From Chitinophaga pinensis (GTDB taxonomy: Bacteria; Bacteroidota; Bacteroidia; UKL13-3), in the NCBI GenBank assembly GCA_945898275.1, contig CAMDHZ010000015.1, positions 1 to 64,000 on the forward strand: 64,000 nt of DNA. The letters are read 5' to 3'. The stretch's first letter is position 1. Each line of letters opens with the position of its first letter. The notes beneath the pieces are model-generated. The model did no database searches. It saw only the letters and a list, made by a program, of their open reading frames with translations, and was not told where the DNA came from. Positions 17,192 to 27,187 of this stretch are shown here, piece after piece. Made by a program: the position numbers and the translations under genes.

Positions 17192-18442
17192 ATGGCCGAA
17201 GTAATAAGAATGCCCAAAATGAGTGATACAATGACCGAAGGGGTGATTGTTTCGTGGTTGAAGAATGTTGGTGATGCTGTAAAACCTGGGGATATTTTAG
17301 CCGAGGTAGAAACAGACAAAGCCACCATGGAGTTAGAAAACTTCGTGAAAGGAACCCTACTTCATATTGGAATTCCAGCCGGAGGCTCTGTGCCAGTTGA
17401 TGCGCTTATAGCTATCGTTGGAAATGCTGGAGAAGATATTAGCACATTGTTGTCTGGAAGCCCTGCTGCAACAACACCTATTGCTCCAGCTCAAACGCCA
17501 ACAGAAACTGTTCCTGTTGCTCCAACCCAAACAGAATCAACGCCTTCTCCTGTTGCTCAAACTGTTGCTGACGGAAGACTCATTGCTTCACCTCTAGCAA
17601 AATCTATTGCTAAGGAAAAAGGCATAGATCTTGGCCAAGTAAGTGGCAGTGGCGACAATGGTCGCATTGTTAAACGTGATGTAGAGAATTTTTCACCTGC
17701 TGCTCAAACTACCACTAGCAAGGTTGCTGCACCAATAGCTCTGCCACAAATAGTTGCAAGCGAGAGCTTTACCGAAGTACCTGTGAGCCAAATGCGTAAA
17801 GCAATTGCTCGTAGATTAGGGGAAAGCAAGCATACTGCACCTCATTTCTATCTCACCATGAGCATAGTTATGGACAATGTTATCAGTGCGCGTAAACAAA
17901 TTAATGAATTTAGCGAGGTTAAAATATCTGTAAACGATATCATCATAAAAGCTGTAGCCCTTTCGCTTCGCAAAAATCCTAACGCAAATTCGAGTTGGCT
18001 AGGTGATAAAATACGCTATAACCAACATATCCACGTGGGAGTTGCAGTAGCCATAGAAGACGGACTTATCGTTCCAGTTGTAAAATTTGCTGATAATAAA
18101 TCACTTTCTCACATCAGTGCCGAAGTAAAACAACTCGCAGAAAAAGCTAAAAGCAAAAAACTTCAGCCAAATGAGTTTGAAGGAAATACATTTACTATTT
18201 CTAATCTAGGCATGTTTGGAATAGACGAGTTTACAGCTATCATCAATCCACCAGATGCCTGTATTCTGGCAGTAGGTGCTGCTAAAGAAACTGTCATTGC
18301 CAAAAATGGTGAAATGAAAATTGCTCAAGTGATGAAAGTAACCCTAAGCTGCGACCACCGTGTGGTAGATGGCGCAACAGGTTCTGCTTTCTTACAAACC
18401 TTAAAGGAATTGCTTGAGAATCCAGTTATGATGTTGGTTTAA
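17192..18442 (+). CDS. pdhC: Pyruvate dehydrogenase E2, dihydrolipoamide acetyltransferase
   Basis: 416 residues. A lipoyl domain (about 1-78, lipoylated Lys in E-T-D-K-A-T-M-E), an Ala/Pro/Thr linker, an E1/E3-binding domain (about 120-155, A-S-P-L-A-K-S-I-A-K-E-K-G) and a catalytic domain ending D-H-R-V-V-D-G-A. It passes the acetyl group to CoA in the PDH complex. The start with the ATG at 17192 places M-P-K-M-S-D-T-M-T-E-G at the expected site. E1 and E3 genes are not adjacent. Confidence 0.92.
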   Translation: MAEVIRMPKMSDTMTEGVIVSWLKNVGDAVKPGDILAEVETDKATMELENFVKGTLLHIGIPAGGSVPVDALIAIVGNAGEDISTLLSGSPAATTPIAPAQTPTETVPVAPTQTESTPSPVAQTVADGRLIASPLAKSIAKEKGIDLGQVSGSGDNGRIVKRDVENFSPAAQTTTSKVAAPIALPQIVASESFTEVPVSQMRKAIARRLGESKHTAPHFYLTMSIVMDNVISARKQINEFSEVKISVNDIIIKAVALSLRKNPNANSSWLGDKIRYNQHIHVGVAVAIEDGLIVPVVKFADNKSLSHISAEVKQLAEKAKSKKLQPNEFEGNTFTISNLGMFGIDEFTAIINPPDACILAVGAAKETVIAKNGEMKIAQVMKVTLSCDHRVVDGATGSAFLQTLKELLENPVMMLV

Positions 18443-18444
18443 AT

Positions 18445-18479
18445 AGCTTCTGGCAGCTGGCCTCTAGCAGCTGGCAAAT
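18445..18479 (+). repeat. Heptamer-phased degenerate tandem repeat
   Basis: Five successive seven-base units (AGCTTCT GGCAGCT, then GGCCTCT AGCAGCT, then GGCAAAT) fill most of the gap between pdhC and the Ppx gene. A similarly phased array is at 33392-33447. Confidence 0.6.
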
Positions 18480-18497
18480 TAACTACAACTTTTTTTA

Positions 18498-19439
18498 ATG
18501 CTGAATAGCCACCCTACTTTAGCGGTTATTGATTTGGGAACCAATACTTTTCATTTGTTAATTGGAAGGTTCGGTTTGAACCAAATTGAAGAAATCTATC
18601 AACATCAATTGCCTGTAAAAATTGGGCAAGGAGGTATTAATAAAGGATTTATTACAAATGAAGCTTGGCAAAGAGCCATACAAGCTTTAGCAATTTTTGC
18701 AGAAAAAGTAAAGGAGTTCGAGGTAACAAAAATTCTAGCCACTGGAACTTCGGCCATTAGAAATGCTAACAATGGTGAGGCTTTTCTTCAAGAAATTCGT
18801 CAACGTTTTGGATTCAACATAAAAAAAATAGAAGGAAACCAAGAAGCTGAACTCATATATAAAGGAGTATTTTACTCATTCACCCTTCCTAAAGAACCTA
18901 TTTGGGTTATGGATATTGGTGGAGGAAGTGTAGAATTTATTCTTGGCCAAGAAAAGGAAATTATCTGGAAAAAAAGTTTTGAAATAGGCGCTGCAAGACT
19001 CATTGATAAATTTAAATTCTCTGAACCTATCACCCAATTAGAAATTCAACAGCTCGAAATTTATTTTGAAACTACACTTGAAGAAGTTTGGCATGAACAA
19101 GCCAAACATCAGGTCAATTGGTTTGCTGGCTCAGCAGGCAGTTTTGACACCCTTAGGGAAATTTTAGAGAATGATTTAAATGAAACATTGCAAGGCATTA
19201 GCAAGCATGCACAAGAAGTTTCAAATGACCAAGTAATTAAATTCTCAAATTATATCATACAAAGCACTCAGTACCAAAGGCAACAGATGAAAGGCCTTCC
19301 AGATTTTAGGATAGACATGATAGTTGCTGCCACTGCTTTAATGAACTTTGTAATAAAAAGGCTTGGTTCAAACCGAATTATTGCCAGCCATTATGCTTTA
19401 AAAGAAGGATTGTTGGCTTCCTTTAATGATTTACAATAG
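18498..19439 (+). CDS. Ppx/GppA-family exopolyphosphatase
   Basis: 313 residues of the sugar kinase/actin ATPase fold: A-V-I-D-L-G-T-N-T-F-H-L at the start, T-G-T-S-A-I-R-N-A, and W-V-M-D-I-G-G-G-S-V-E-F (about 137). It lacks the C-terminal HD domain of full-length E. coli Ppx/GppA, as is usual for short forms. Expected to hydrolyse polyphosphate or pppGpp. Two exact copies of the dispersed 15-nt motif lie inside the gene in opposite orientations and different frames. Confidence 0.85.
   Translation: MLNSHPTLAVIDLGTNTFHLLIGRFGLNQIEEIYQHQLPVKIGQGGINKGFITNEAWQRAIQALAIFAEKVKEFEVTKILATGTSAIRNANNGEAFLQEIRQRFGFNIKKIEGNQEAELIYKGVFYSFTLPKEPIWVMDIGGGSVEFILGQEKEIIWKKSFEIGAARLIDKFKFSEPITQLEIQQLEIYFETTLEEVWHEQAKHQVNWFAGSAGSFDTLREILENDLNETLQGISKHAQEVSNDQVIKFSNYIIQSTQYQRQQMKGLPDFRIDMIVAATALMNFVIKRLGSNRIIASHYALKEGLLASFNDLQ
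18570..18584 (-). repeat. Dispersed 15-nt motif, exact copy (reverse orientation) inside ppx
   Basis: TTCGGTTTGAACCAA, read by the gene as F-G-L-N-Q. Confidence 0.7.
19363..19377 (+). repeat. Dispersed 15-nt motif, exact copy inside ppx
   Basis: TTGGTTCAAACCGAA, read by the gene as L-G-S-N-R, a frame different from that of the copy in the cryptochrome gene. Confidence 0.7.
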
Positions 19440-19553
19440 AAAAAAAGTTAGGTTTTTGGATTGAACCAAAAATGCGGATTAATTGTTTACTATTTAGGCA
19501 ATTAATAATTATAGATAAACTTATCTTCGCGGCCAATTAAACGAATCTGCATT

Positions 19554-21740
19554 ATGCTAACTTTACGATTTAAAGCACTAGACACGGTTCAAGCCAGAGA
19601 AACCGTAAGTGTCATTCCACCTTCCGATAAAATTTCGGACTACTTTAACAGCAATGTTTTCAACGATGCTGCCATGTTGCAATTTTTAAGCAAAGAGGCC
19701 TACAAAGCGGTTTCAAATGCCATCAGAAATGGTGAAAAAATAGATAGAAATGTTGCAGACCAAGTGGCAAGTGGCATGAAAGCTTGGGCAATGTCAAAAG
19801 GAGTTAGTCACTACACGCATTGGTTTCAACCTTTAACAGGCGCAACCGCAGAGAAGCATGATTCATTTTTTGAACCTACTGAAGATGGAAGATCTGTAGA
19901 AAAATTTAGTGGCAGCGCTTTGGTTCAACAAGAACCAGACGCCTCTAGCTTCCCTAACGGAGGTATTAGAAATACTTTTGAGGCTCGCGGATATACGGCT
20001 TGGGACCCCTCTTCGCCAGCTTTCATCATGGAAGGTTCTAACGGAAAAACCTTATGTATTCCAACTATTTTTGTTTCCTATACTGGTGAAGCCTTAGATT
20101 ATAAAGCCCCATTATTAAAAGCCTTGCACGCCGTTGAGAAATCAGTGGTAAACGTAGTTTCTAGCTACTTTGATAAGCAAGTTCAAAAAGCCTTCGCTTC
20201 TTTAGGAATAGAACAAGAATACTTTTTGGTGGATGAGGCAATGGTTATCGCAAGACCTGACTTAATGCTTACTGGTCGCACCTTAATTGGACTTTCACCA
20301 GAAAAAGGTCAGCAACTAGAAGACCATTACTTTGGCTCAATTCCGCCACGCGTGCATGATTTTATGGTGGATTTTGAAACTGAGTGTTATAAATTAGGTA
20401 TTCCATTAAAAACGCGTCACAACGAAGTGGCACCATCTCAGTTTGAGTGTGCGCCAAACTTTGAGGAAGTGAACTTGGCCATCGACCACAACCAGTTATT
20501 GATGGACGTAATGGAAAAAGTTGCTCAACGTCATCATTTTAAAGTATTACTGCATGAAAAACCATTTGCGGGAGTAAATGGCAGTGGTAAACACAATAAC
20601 TGGAGTTTAATAACCGATACAGGTGTTAATTTATTGGCTCCAACAAAAGACCCAGCCAATAACTTACAATTCTTAAGTTTCTTTGTAAATGTTATCAAAG
20701 CAGTACATGACCATGCTGATTTATTGCGCGCTTCAATTGCTTCTGCTGGTAACGACCATCGTTTAGGAGCCAATGAAGCCCCTCCTGCCATAATGAGTAT
20801 CTTTATTGGTACACAAATGACAGAAATTCTTGAGAACCTTTTAAATAATAAAGCAACCAGCAAAGCGAGCAAAGCTGCAAGCATAAATGTAAATAAGATT
20901 CCAGATATTTTATTAGACAATACTGATAGGAATAGAACTTCACCATTTGCATTTACTGGGAATAAATTTGAATTTAGAGCGGTTGGCTCAAGCGCAAATA
21001 GCGCAAACGCGATGATTGTTTTAAACACCATCATGGCTAATCAGTTGAACAAGTTTAAGGCAGAAGTTGATGCACATATCAAGAAAAATAGCAGCAAAAA
21101 AGAAGATGCTATTTTGGAAGTACTGAAGGGTTATTACAAAACTAGCAAAAAGATTCTTTTTGAAGGTAATGGATATGGAGACGAATGGGTGGAAGAAGCT
21201 GCTAAACGTGGCTTAAATAATATCAAAACTACCCCAGAGGCTTTAAATGCTTATATTAGTAAATCTGCTAGAGATTTGTTTGTAAGCAATGAAATCTTCA
21301 ATGAGGTTGAATTGAATGCGCGTTACGAAATCATGCAAGAACTTTATGTGAAGAAATTAGACATTGAAGCTAAATTATTAGCGCAATTAGCCACTTCACA
21401 CGTAATCCCAGCTGCCATTGCTTACCAAAGAAATTTGGCTGAAAGCGTAGATGCGATGAAAGCCGCAGGTCTATCAAAATCTGATACAGAAGTTCAGGTA
21501 AATTTGATTAAAGAAATTAGCGGGCACATCAAAACCATATACGGCAATGTGCAAAAGCTTCAAGTAGAATTGGAAAAAGCACATCATGCAAAAAGTTCGC
21601 ATGAAAGTGCTTTGGCAATTTGCAAAAAGGTTAAACCTTTGTTTGACCCAATTAGAGATTCAAGTGATTCGCTAGAATATTTAGTAGATGATGAACTTTG
21701 GAAGCTCCCTAAATACAGAGAAATGCTCTTCATTAAATAA
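19554..21740 (+). CDS. glnN: Glutamine synthetase type III
   Basis: 728 residues, the length of GSIII (about 700-730), the form common in Bacteroidota. It makes glutamine from glutamate, ammonia and ATP. Visible: the N-terminal GSIII region (T-H-W-F-Q-P-L-T-G), G-I-E-Q-E-Y-F-L-V-D, N-G-S-G-K-H-N-N-W-S and L-G-A-N-E-A-P-P-A-I-M-S. It is a single-gene unit ended by a terminator. TATCTTCG at 19522-19529 resembles a -7 box, with the same TATCTTCGCGG context as one upstream of sucA. Confidence 0.93.
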   Translation: MLTLRFKALDTVQARETVSVIPPSDKISDYFNSNVFNDAAMLQFLSKEAYKAVSNAIRNGEKIDRNVADQVASGMKAWAMSKGVSHYTHWFQPLTGATAEKHDSFFEPTEDGRSVEKFSGSALVQQEPDASSFPNGGIRNTFEARGYTAWDPSSPAFIMEGSNGKTLCIPTIFVSYTGEALDYKAPLLKALHAVEKSVVNVVSSYFDKQVQKAFASLGIEQEYFLVDEAMVIARPDLMLTGRTLIGLSPEKGQQLEDHYFGSIPPRVHDFMVDFETECYKLGIPLKTRHNEVAPSQFECAPNFEEVNLAIDHNQLLMDVMEKVAQRHHFKVLLHEKPFAGVNGSGKHNNWSLITDTGVNLLAPTKDPANNLQFLSFFVNVIKAVHDHADLLRASIASAGNDHRLGANEAPPAIMSIFIGTQMTEILENLLNNKATSKASKAASINVNKIPDILLDNTDRNRTSPFAFTGNKFEFRAVGSSANSANAMIVLNTIMANQLNKFKAEVDAHIKKNSSKKEDAILEVLKGYYKTSKKILFEGNGYGDEWVEEAAKRGLNNIKTTPEALNAYISKSARDLFVSNEIFNEVELNARYEIMQELYVKKLDIEAKLLAQLATSHVIPAAIAYQRNLAESVDAMKAAGLSKSDTEVQVNLIKEISGHIKTIYGNVQKLQVELEKAHHAKSSHESALAICKKVKPLFDPIRDSSDSLEYLVDDELWKLPKYREMLFIK

Positions 21741-21743
21741 TAT

Positions 21744-21767
21744 AAAACGGCCTCGGCCGTTTTTTTT
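21744..21767 (+). terminator. Terminator after glutamine synthetase
   Basis: AAAACGGCC and GGCCGTTTT flank a two-base gap and are followed by a T-run, four bases after the stop codon. Confidence 0.85.
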
Positions 21768-21853
21768 ATGTTTTTTTGAGAAGAAATTGACGATAGTCTG
21801 TAAAAATTTAATAAACTTGCATTAATTAGAAATCTAATAAATTCTGTCTATTC

Positions 21854-23950
21854 ATGAATAAAAGACATTTACTCGTTCTTAGCCTTGGCTTCCTTTTTGG
21901 TAGCTTACTGCTTTTAAGTGCCTGCTCTAAGAAAGGCTCAATTACTGCTGCTCGTGAGCATATGCTAAAAAAAGAATACGGCTTTGCCGGAGAAAACTAT
22001 AGAAAGGTTTACTCCAGCACAAAGAAAAAAGATGAAAAAATCGAGTCGGCCAACACCGCAGCTTTCTGTTATTGGAAAATGAATGACATGAAAAATGCCG
22101 AAAGTTGGTACCGAAAAGCCATTAAGGTTGATCCTAAAAATGAAGAAAACCAATACATGCTTGCCAAAACGCTTAAGAATAATGGCAAATATGAAGATGC
22201 GATCCTAGAATTGAAAAACTACTTAAAGATGTCGAGCGAAAAGACTATGGAAACGCAAAGGCTCATCGATGGTTGTCAAAATGCTCTAAAATGGAAGAAC
22301 GACAAAACCAGGTACTTTGTGGATAATGTAAAAGGCTTGAATACTCGTTGGCAAGATTTTGCACCTCAATTCTTCAAAAAAGACCAGTTGTATTTTACTT
22401 CAGACCGTGAAAAAGGTGTTAGCGGAACAACATGGGGCTGGACCACCAATTGGTATACCGACTTATATACCACAACTTATAAAGTTGACAAGAAAAACCC
22501 AAACAATATCACTTATCAATTGCCAGTTTTGGTGGATAAGGACAAACTCAATGGAAAATTAAATGATGGTGTGGTTTGTTTTGACAATAGGTTTACAACT
22601 ATTTACATTACAAAATGTAACTACGATAATAAAATGACAGGCAACCATTGCCGCTTGTACACTTCCCAATTAACAGGCTCTGAATGGTCGGATCCAGAAG
22701 CACTACCATTTAGTTCAGACTCATTTAATTGTGGGCAACCAAGTTTAAGTAAAGATGGTAGCACCCTTTATTTTAGTTCTGATATGCCTGGCTCTGTGGG
22801 TGGTAAAGACATTTGGATGGTTACTAAAAGTGGAAGAGGTAAAACTTGGGGTGACCCAATTAACCTAGGGCCAGTAATTAATACAGAAGATGATGAAATG
22901 TATCCAACCATTACAGACGACGGTACACTTTATTTTGCTTCTAATGGTCATGTAGGTTTAGGTGGCACAGACATCTTTATGGCTAAAGGCAGCGCTACAG
23001 ATTGGAGCGACCCAATTAACATGAAGTCTCCTATTAACTCTCATGGAGATGATTTTGGAATCATTTTCGGCAAGGACAAAGAAAACGGCTATTTTAGCAG
23101 TAATCGTGAAGGTGGAAAAGGCCAAGATGATATTTATAGATTTTATATGACACCATTGGTATTTACCTTAAGTGGTGTGGTTAGAAATGCCATTACCAAA
23201 GAAACAATGCCTAACGCAGTAGTTTCAATCACTTCTAGCAGTGATACTGGAAAGATTGTTTTGAAAACTGATGGTGCTGGTTCATATAAAATTGTTTTGA
23301 AACAAAAAACAGACTACGAATTATTTGCTTCTAGAGCCATGTTCTATGATAGTAAAATGGAAGAAAAAACTACCCGTGGCTTAGAACAATCAACAGATTT
23401 GGTTCAAGACTTTGAATTAAACTCATTAGGTTTAGAAACATTTACATTACGCGGAATTTTATACGATTTAGATAAAGCAGACATTCGCCCAGATGCGGCA
23501 AAAGTGTTAGACTCTCTTATCATTGTTTTAAATAAGTATCCAACCTTAAAAATTGAACTAGGATCTCATACGGATTGCCGTGCAGACTCATTATATAATA
23601 TTGGCTTATCTCAAAGACGTGCCGACTCAGCCGTAGCCTATTTGGTTAAAAACGGAATTGACACCATGCGTTTGGTTTCTAGAGGCTATGGAGAAAACAC
23701 TAAAGACTCTGCTGCTATGCATTGTAATTGCGAAGGACCAAACGAAAGAGAAGAAGGTTTAAAATGTACTGAAGCAGAACACCAATTAAATCGTAGAACT
23801 ACAGTTAAAGTATTAGATATTTACTGGGAAAAACCAAGACCAGTTCAAATTACACCACCTGCCAATCAAAAACCTCAAGGCAGACCAACTGGCAGACCCG
23901 CTCCTGCTCCTAGGCCAACACCGGGTGTAAGGACACAACCAAGGGGCTAA
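21854..23950 (+). CDS. PorE-like lipoprotein: TPR, PD40 propeller, carboxypeptidase-regulatory-like and OmpA domains
   Basis: 698 residues. Lipoprotein leader with L-S-A-C (Cys about 24); TPR repeats (about 30-150); PD40/WD40-like blades with repeated L-Y-F-S-S-D and D-I-W-M (about 180-420); a CarboxypepD_reg-like domain (about 425-510, F-T-L-S-G-V-V); and a C-terminal OmpA peptidoglycan-binding domain (about 535-660, L-Y-D-L-D-K-A-D-I-R-P-D-A and L-S-Q-R-R-A-D-S-A). This order matches PorE of the type IX secretion system, which anchors the machinery to peptidoglycan. Many paralogues exist in the phylum, so a T9SS role is an inference. A Pro/Arg-rich tail ends the protein. Confidence 0.82.
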   Translation: MNKRHLLVLSLGFLFGSLLLLSACSKKGSITAAREHMLKKEYGFAGENYRKVYSSTKKKDEKIESANTAAFCYWKMNDMKNAESWYRKAIKVDPKNEENQYMLAKTLKNNGKYEDAILELKNYLKMSSEKTMETQRLIDGCQNALKWKNDKTRYFVDNVKGLNTRWQDFAPQFFKKDQLYFTSDREKGVSGTTWGWTTNWYTDLYTTTYKVDKKNPNNITYQLPVLVDKDKLNGKLNDGVVCFDNRFTTIYITKCNYDNKMTGNHCRLYTSQLTGSEWSDPEALPFSSDSFNCGQPSLSKDGSTLYFSSDMPGSVGGKDIWMVTKSGRGKTWGDPINLGPVINTEDDEMYPTITDDGTLYFASNGHVGLGGTDIFMAKGSATDWSDPINMKSPINSHGDDFGIIFGKDKENGYFSSNREGGKGQDDIYRFYMTPLVFTLSGVVRNAITKETMPNAVVSITSSSDTGKIVLKTDGAGSYKIVLKQKTDYELFASRAMFYDSKMEEKTTRGLEQSTDLVQDFELNSLGLETFTLRGILYDLDKADIRPDAAKVLDSLIIVLNKYPTLKIELGSHTDCRADSLYNIGLSQRRADSAVAYLVKNGIDTMRLVSRGYGENTKDSAAMHCNCEGPNEREEGLKCTEAEHQLNRRTTVKVLDIYWEKPRPVQITPPANQKPQGRPTGRPAPAPRPTPGVRTQPRG

Positions 23951-23961
23951 AAATATTGACT

Positions 23962-23992
23962 AAAAAAAGGGGCGCTCCGGTGCCCCTTTTTT
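23962..23992 (+). terminator. Terminator between the two OmpA-family genes
   Basis: AAAAAAGGGGC and GCCCCTTTTTT pair around an eight-base loop, a strong bidirectional-looking terminator. Confidence 0.85.
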
Positions 23993-24036
23993 ATTTATAA
24001 TTGAAATCAAACCTAACCTGCAAACGTTATATCTGT

Positions 24037-25989
24037 ATGCGTAAACTGCTTTTGATATTCATTTTTTTTAGCTTTTTCAATTTACAAAAGGCAAATGCAC
24101 AACAACCTACTGTGCCAACCTATCAACTCGAATTTGACAAGGCTGATTTAGCCTACCGTTCTAAAAAATATAATACTGCAGCCTTATTGTATCAAAAGGT
24201 TTATCCTAAGGTGAAACAAGAAGAAGAAAAACAAAAAATACTTTACAAAATCGCAGATAGCTACCGATATAGCAATAATTTTAAACAGGCACTTAAATGG
24301 TACGAGGAAGTTGTAAACAGCAAATATCCAGACCCATTTATACTTTATAGCTATGGACAATTGCTCAAAAACTTTGAACGATATGAGGAAGCAAATAGAG
24401 CCTTTTATGACTATAGCTTTGAAGTTCCAGATGACCCGAAAGGTAAAATAGCCATGCAGAGCTGTATGCTTTCTACCGAATGGAAAGCTAATCCATTAAA
24501 ATTTAAAATTGATAACGTCAAAAGCATAAACACAGACCAAAGCGATTACGCGCCATTTGTAGGAAGCAAAGGGATATACTTTACCTCAACCCGAAAAGAA
24601 TCACAAGGAAGCGAAATTTTTGAATGGACGGGTCAGAAATATTGCGATATATTTTTATCAAATTTTTCGGCAACTGGAATGGCCAAGCCTGAGCCTATTA
24701 AAAGTATCAATACTAATTTTAACGAAGGTGTTACTTGGCTGGATAGCTCAGAATCCATGGTTTTATTTACCCAATGCAATGGCAAAGATGGTGCTGGCTT
24801 ATTTTGCAAGGTACTGGTAAGTTATTATCAGAATGGGGTTTGGGTTGAACCAAAACCGCTCCCAATAAACTCTGACAGTTTTAGCATTGGCCATCCTGCT
24901 TTTAGTGCAGATGGAAAACGCCTATATTTTAGTAGCGATATGCCAAGCGGCTATGGAAATAAGGATATTTGGTATGTTGAATATAATCCTGTGAAAGATG
25001 CTTGGGGTTCTCCTATTAACTTGGGCTCCAATGTTAACACTTCTGAAGATGAACTTTTTCCATATGTAGATGAAGCTGGGGTTATCTTTTATTCCTCAAA
25101 AGGCTTTTTAGGAATGGGGGGATTAGATATTTTTAAAACTTCGGATAGTGCTGGTGTTTTCAAAACTGCCCAAAACTTACAATCTCCCATTAACTCGGGT
25201 GCAGATGATTTTGGAATTAGTTATGTTAAACAATCTAAAAGAGAAACAGGTAAACCCTTTGCCTATTTTACTTCGAACAGAGAAGGTGGTATAGGTGACG
25301 ATGATATTTATAGCATTAGCGAAAAACCCATCATTGTTTTGGTAAAGGGAATTGTTACCGAACGCGAATCTGGAAATCCTTTAGGCGGCGCTTTGGTTCA
25401 AGCCGTAACCTTAAACGGACAAAACCTTTGGAAAATAAAAACCAATGAGAAAGGCCTGTTTAGTGCAGAATTGCCTTTGAACGAAGTAAACACCCTTTCT
25501 GCAAGCCTGGATAAATACCTTAGCAGCAGCCCTCGCATTTGCGAAACAAAAGAAATTACCAAAGACACCATTATTGAAGTGGCATTTGTGCTAGATTTTA
25601 TTCCGCCCACCGATGTTGAGCTTACGATGGAAGGCATTTTATATGACCTAGACAAATGGAACATAAGGGAAGATGCAGGTAAGGTATTAGATTCTATGGC
25701 ACTCATTTTAAAAGCAAATCCCAGTTTAGTGGTGGAACTTGCCTCGCATACAGACAGCAGAGCACCAGCGCCATATAACCTTGAATTATCCAATAAAAGG
25801 GCAAAATCTTGTGTAGATTATTTAATTGCTAAAGGCATTGCAAAAGATAGGCTTATTCCAGTTGGTTATGGCGAAACCAAGTTATTAAATGATTGCAGTG
25901 ACGACGTGGATTGCAGCGAAGAAGAGCATCAACAAAATAGAAGAACAACAGTAAAAGTGATCCGAACCGATTATAAGCAAAGGCGGTAA
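24037..25989 (+). CDS. Second PorE-like TPR/PD40/OmpA protein
   Basis: 650 residues and the same domain order as its upstream neighbour, but with a cleavable signal peptide (cut expected after A-N-A-Q region, about 23) rather than a lipobox. TPR (about 30-140), PD40 blades (about 165-420, L-Y-F-S-S-D-M-P), regulatory-like beta domain (about 430-520) and OmpA domain (about 535-650, L-Y-D-L-D-K-W-N-I-R-E-D-A and L-S-N-K-R-A-K-S-C). It is a diverged tandem duplicate. The ATG at 24037 starts the signal peptide; an in-frame TTG 12 codons upstream is unlikely. Confidence 0.82.
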   Translation: MRKLLLIFIFFSFFNLQKANAQQPTVPTYQLEFDKADLAYRSKKYNTAALLYQKVYPKVKQEEEKQKILYKIADSYRYSNNFKQALKWYEEVVNSKYPDPFILYSYGQLLKNFERYEEANRAFYDYSFEVPDDPKGKIAMQSCMLSTEWKANPLKFKIDNVKSINTDQSDYAPFVGSKGIYFTSTRKESQGSEIFEWTGQKYCDIFLSNFSATGMAKPEPIKSINTNFNEGVTWLDSSESMVLFTQCNGKDGAGLFCKVLVSYYQNGVWVEPKPLPINSDSFSIGHPAFSADGKRLYFSSDMPSGYGNKDIWYVEYNPVKDAWGSPINLGSNVNTSEDELFPYVDEAGVIFYSSKGFLGMGGLDIFKTSDSAGVFKTAQNLQSPINSGADDFGISYVKQSKRETGKPFAYFTSNREGGIGDDDIYSISEKPIIVLVKGIVTERESGNPLGGALVQAVTLNGQNLWKIKTNEKGLFSAELPLNEVNTLSASLDKYLSSSPRICETKEITKDTIIEVAFVLDFIPPTDVELTMEGILYDLDKWNIREDAGKVLDSMALILKANPSLVVELASHTDSRAPAPYNLELSNKRAKSCVDYLIAKGIAKDRLIPVGYGETKLLNDCSDDVDCSEEEHQQNRRTTVKVIRTDYKQRR

Positions 25990-26005
25990 AGCGCGTTTAT
26001 TTTCT

Positions 26006-26013
26006 TAGTTTTG
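26006..26013 (+). promoter_or_regulatory. -7-like box directly before purM
   Basis: TAGTTTTG fits TAnnTTTG and lies only seven bases before the purM ATG, which would give an almost leaderless message. No clear -33 box, so this is tentative. Confidence 0.3.
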
Positions 26014-26020
26014 CGACAAC

Positions 26021-27187
26021 ATGAGTTCAGATAAATACATGAAACGGGGCGTGTCTTCCCAGAAAGAAGACGTTCACGCGGCCATTAAAAACCTTAACAA
26101 AGGCTTATTTCCAAAGGCATTTTGCAAAATTGTTCCAGATTACTTAGGAGGCGACCAAAATTTTTGCAATATCATGCATGCCGATGGCGCTGGCACTAAA
26201 TCTTCTTTGGCCTATTTATATTGGAAAGAAACGGGAGATTTATCTGTTTGGAAAGGCATTGCGCAAGACGCAATTGTGATGAACCTAAACGACCTTTTGT
26301 GCACAGGTGTTTATCAAAATATTACCTTATCTTCTACTATTGGTCGTAATAAAAATTTAATTCCGGGCGAAGTAATTGCAGCCATTATTGAAGGTACAGA
26401 AGAATTTATTGAAATGCTAGAAAACCATGGCATTCATGTGCATTCTACTGGAGGAGAAACGGCTGATGTAGGTGATTTGGTTAGGACCATCATTGTAGAT
26501 TCTACTGTTACAGCAAGGGCGGAAAGAAAAGACATTATTAGTAACCATAAGATTGAAGCAGGAGATGTGATTGTAGGCTTTGCTTCGTTTGGGCAAGCAA
26601 GCTATGAAAAAGCATACAATGGTGGCATGGGCAGCAATGGACTCACCATGGCAAGGCATGATGTTTTGGGTAAAAAATACCAAGACATTTTAGAAAGTTA
26701 TGACCCATTGGTACCCAAAGAATTGGTTTATACTGGAGGTTTAAATTTACAAGACCAATTGCCTGAACATCCTTTAAATGTAGGAAAGATGATTCTCTCT
26801 CCCACCCGCACGTTTTCTCCAATCATTAAACCCATATTAGACGAATATTTTGACAGGATACATGGCATGGTGCATTGCACGGGTGGCGGTCAAACCAAAA
26901 TATTGCATTTCATTGACCAGTTTAAAATTGTGAAAGACAATTTATTTGAATTGCCGCCTTTGTTTGAGATGATACAAGCACAAAGTGGCAGTAGCTGGGA
27001 AGAAATGTATAAAGTGTTTAACATGGGTAACTTGTTAGAATTTTATACTGACGAAAAAACTGCAGAAAGCCTCATTGCTATTGCAAAATCATTTGGTATT
27101 GCCGCGCAAGTTGTGGGTAGGGTTGAACCAAGTGAAAAGAAAACGTTAGAAATTAAAACGGCAACAGCAAACTATTTGTATTATTAA
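26021..27187 (+). CDS. purM: Phosphoribosylformylglycinamidine cyclo-ligase (AIR synthetase)
   Basis: 388 residues, the longer PurM type seen in Bacteroidota. It closes the imidazole ring in purine synthesis with ATP. Visible: H-A-D-G-A-G-T-K-S-S-L, N-D-L-L-C-T-G, H-S-T-G-G-E-T-A-D-V-G-D and H-C-T-G-G-G-Q-T-K. No other pur gene is adjacent. Confidence 0.9.
   Translation: MSSDKYMKRGVSSQKEDVHAAIKNLNKGLFPKAFCKIVPDYLGGDQNFCNIMHADGAGTKSSLAYLYWKETGDLSVWKGIAQDAIVMNLNDLLCTGVYQNITLSSTIGRNKNLIPGEVIAAIIEGTEEFIEMLENHGIHVHSTGGETADVGDLVRTIIVDSTVTARAERKDIISNHKIEAGDVIVGFASFGQASYEKAYNGGMGSNGLTMARHDVLGKKYQDILESYDPLVPKELVYTGGLNLQDQLPEHPLNVGKMILSPTRTFSPIIKPILDEYFDRIHGMVHCTGGGQTKILHFIDQFKIVKDNLFELPPLFEMIQAQSGSSWEEMYKVFNMGNLLEFYTDEKTAESLIAIAKSFGIAAQVVGRVEPSEKKTLEIKTATANYLYY

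Noticed and set aside
20534-21034. 166-residue frame antisense to glutamine synthetase
   Set aside because: The sense strand encodes conserved GSIII sequence over the whole stretch; the antisense protein has no family features.
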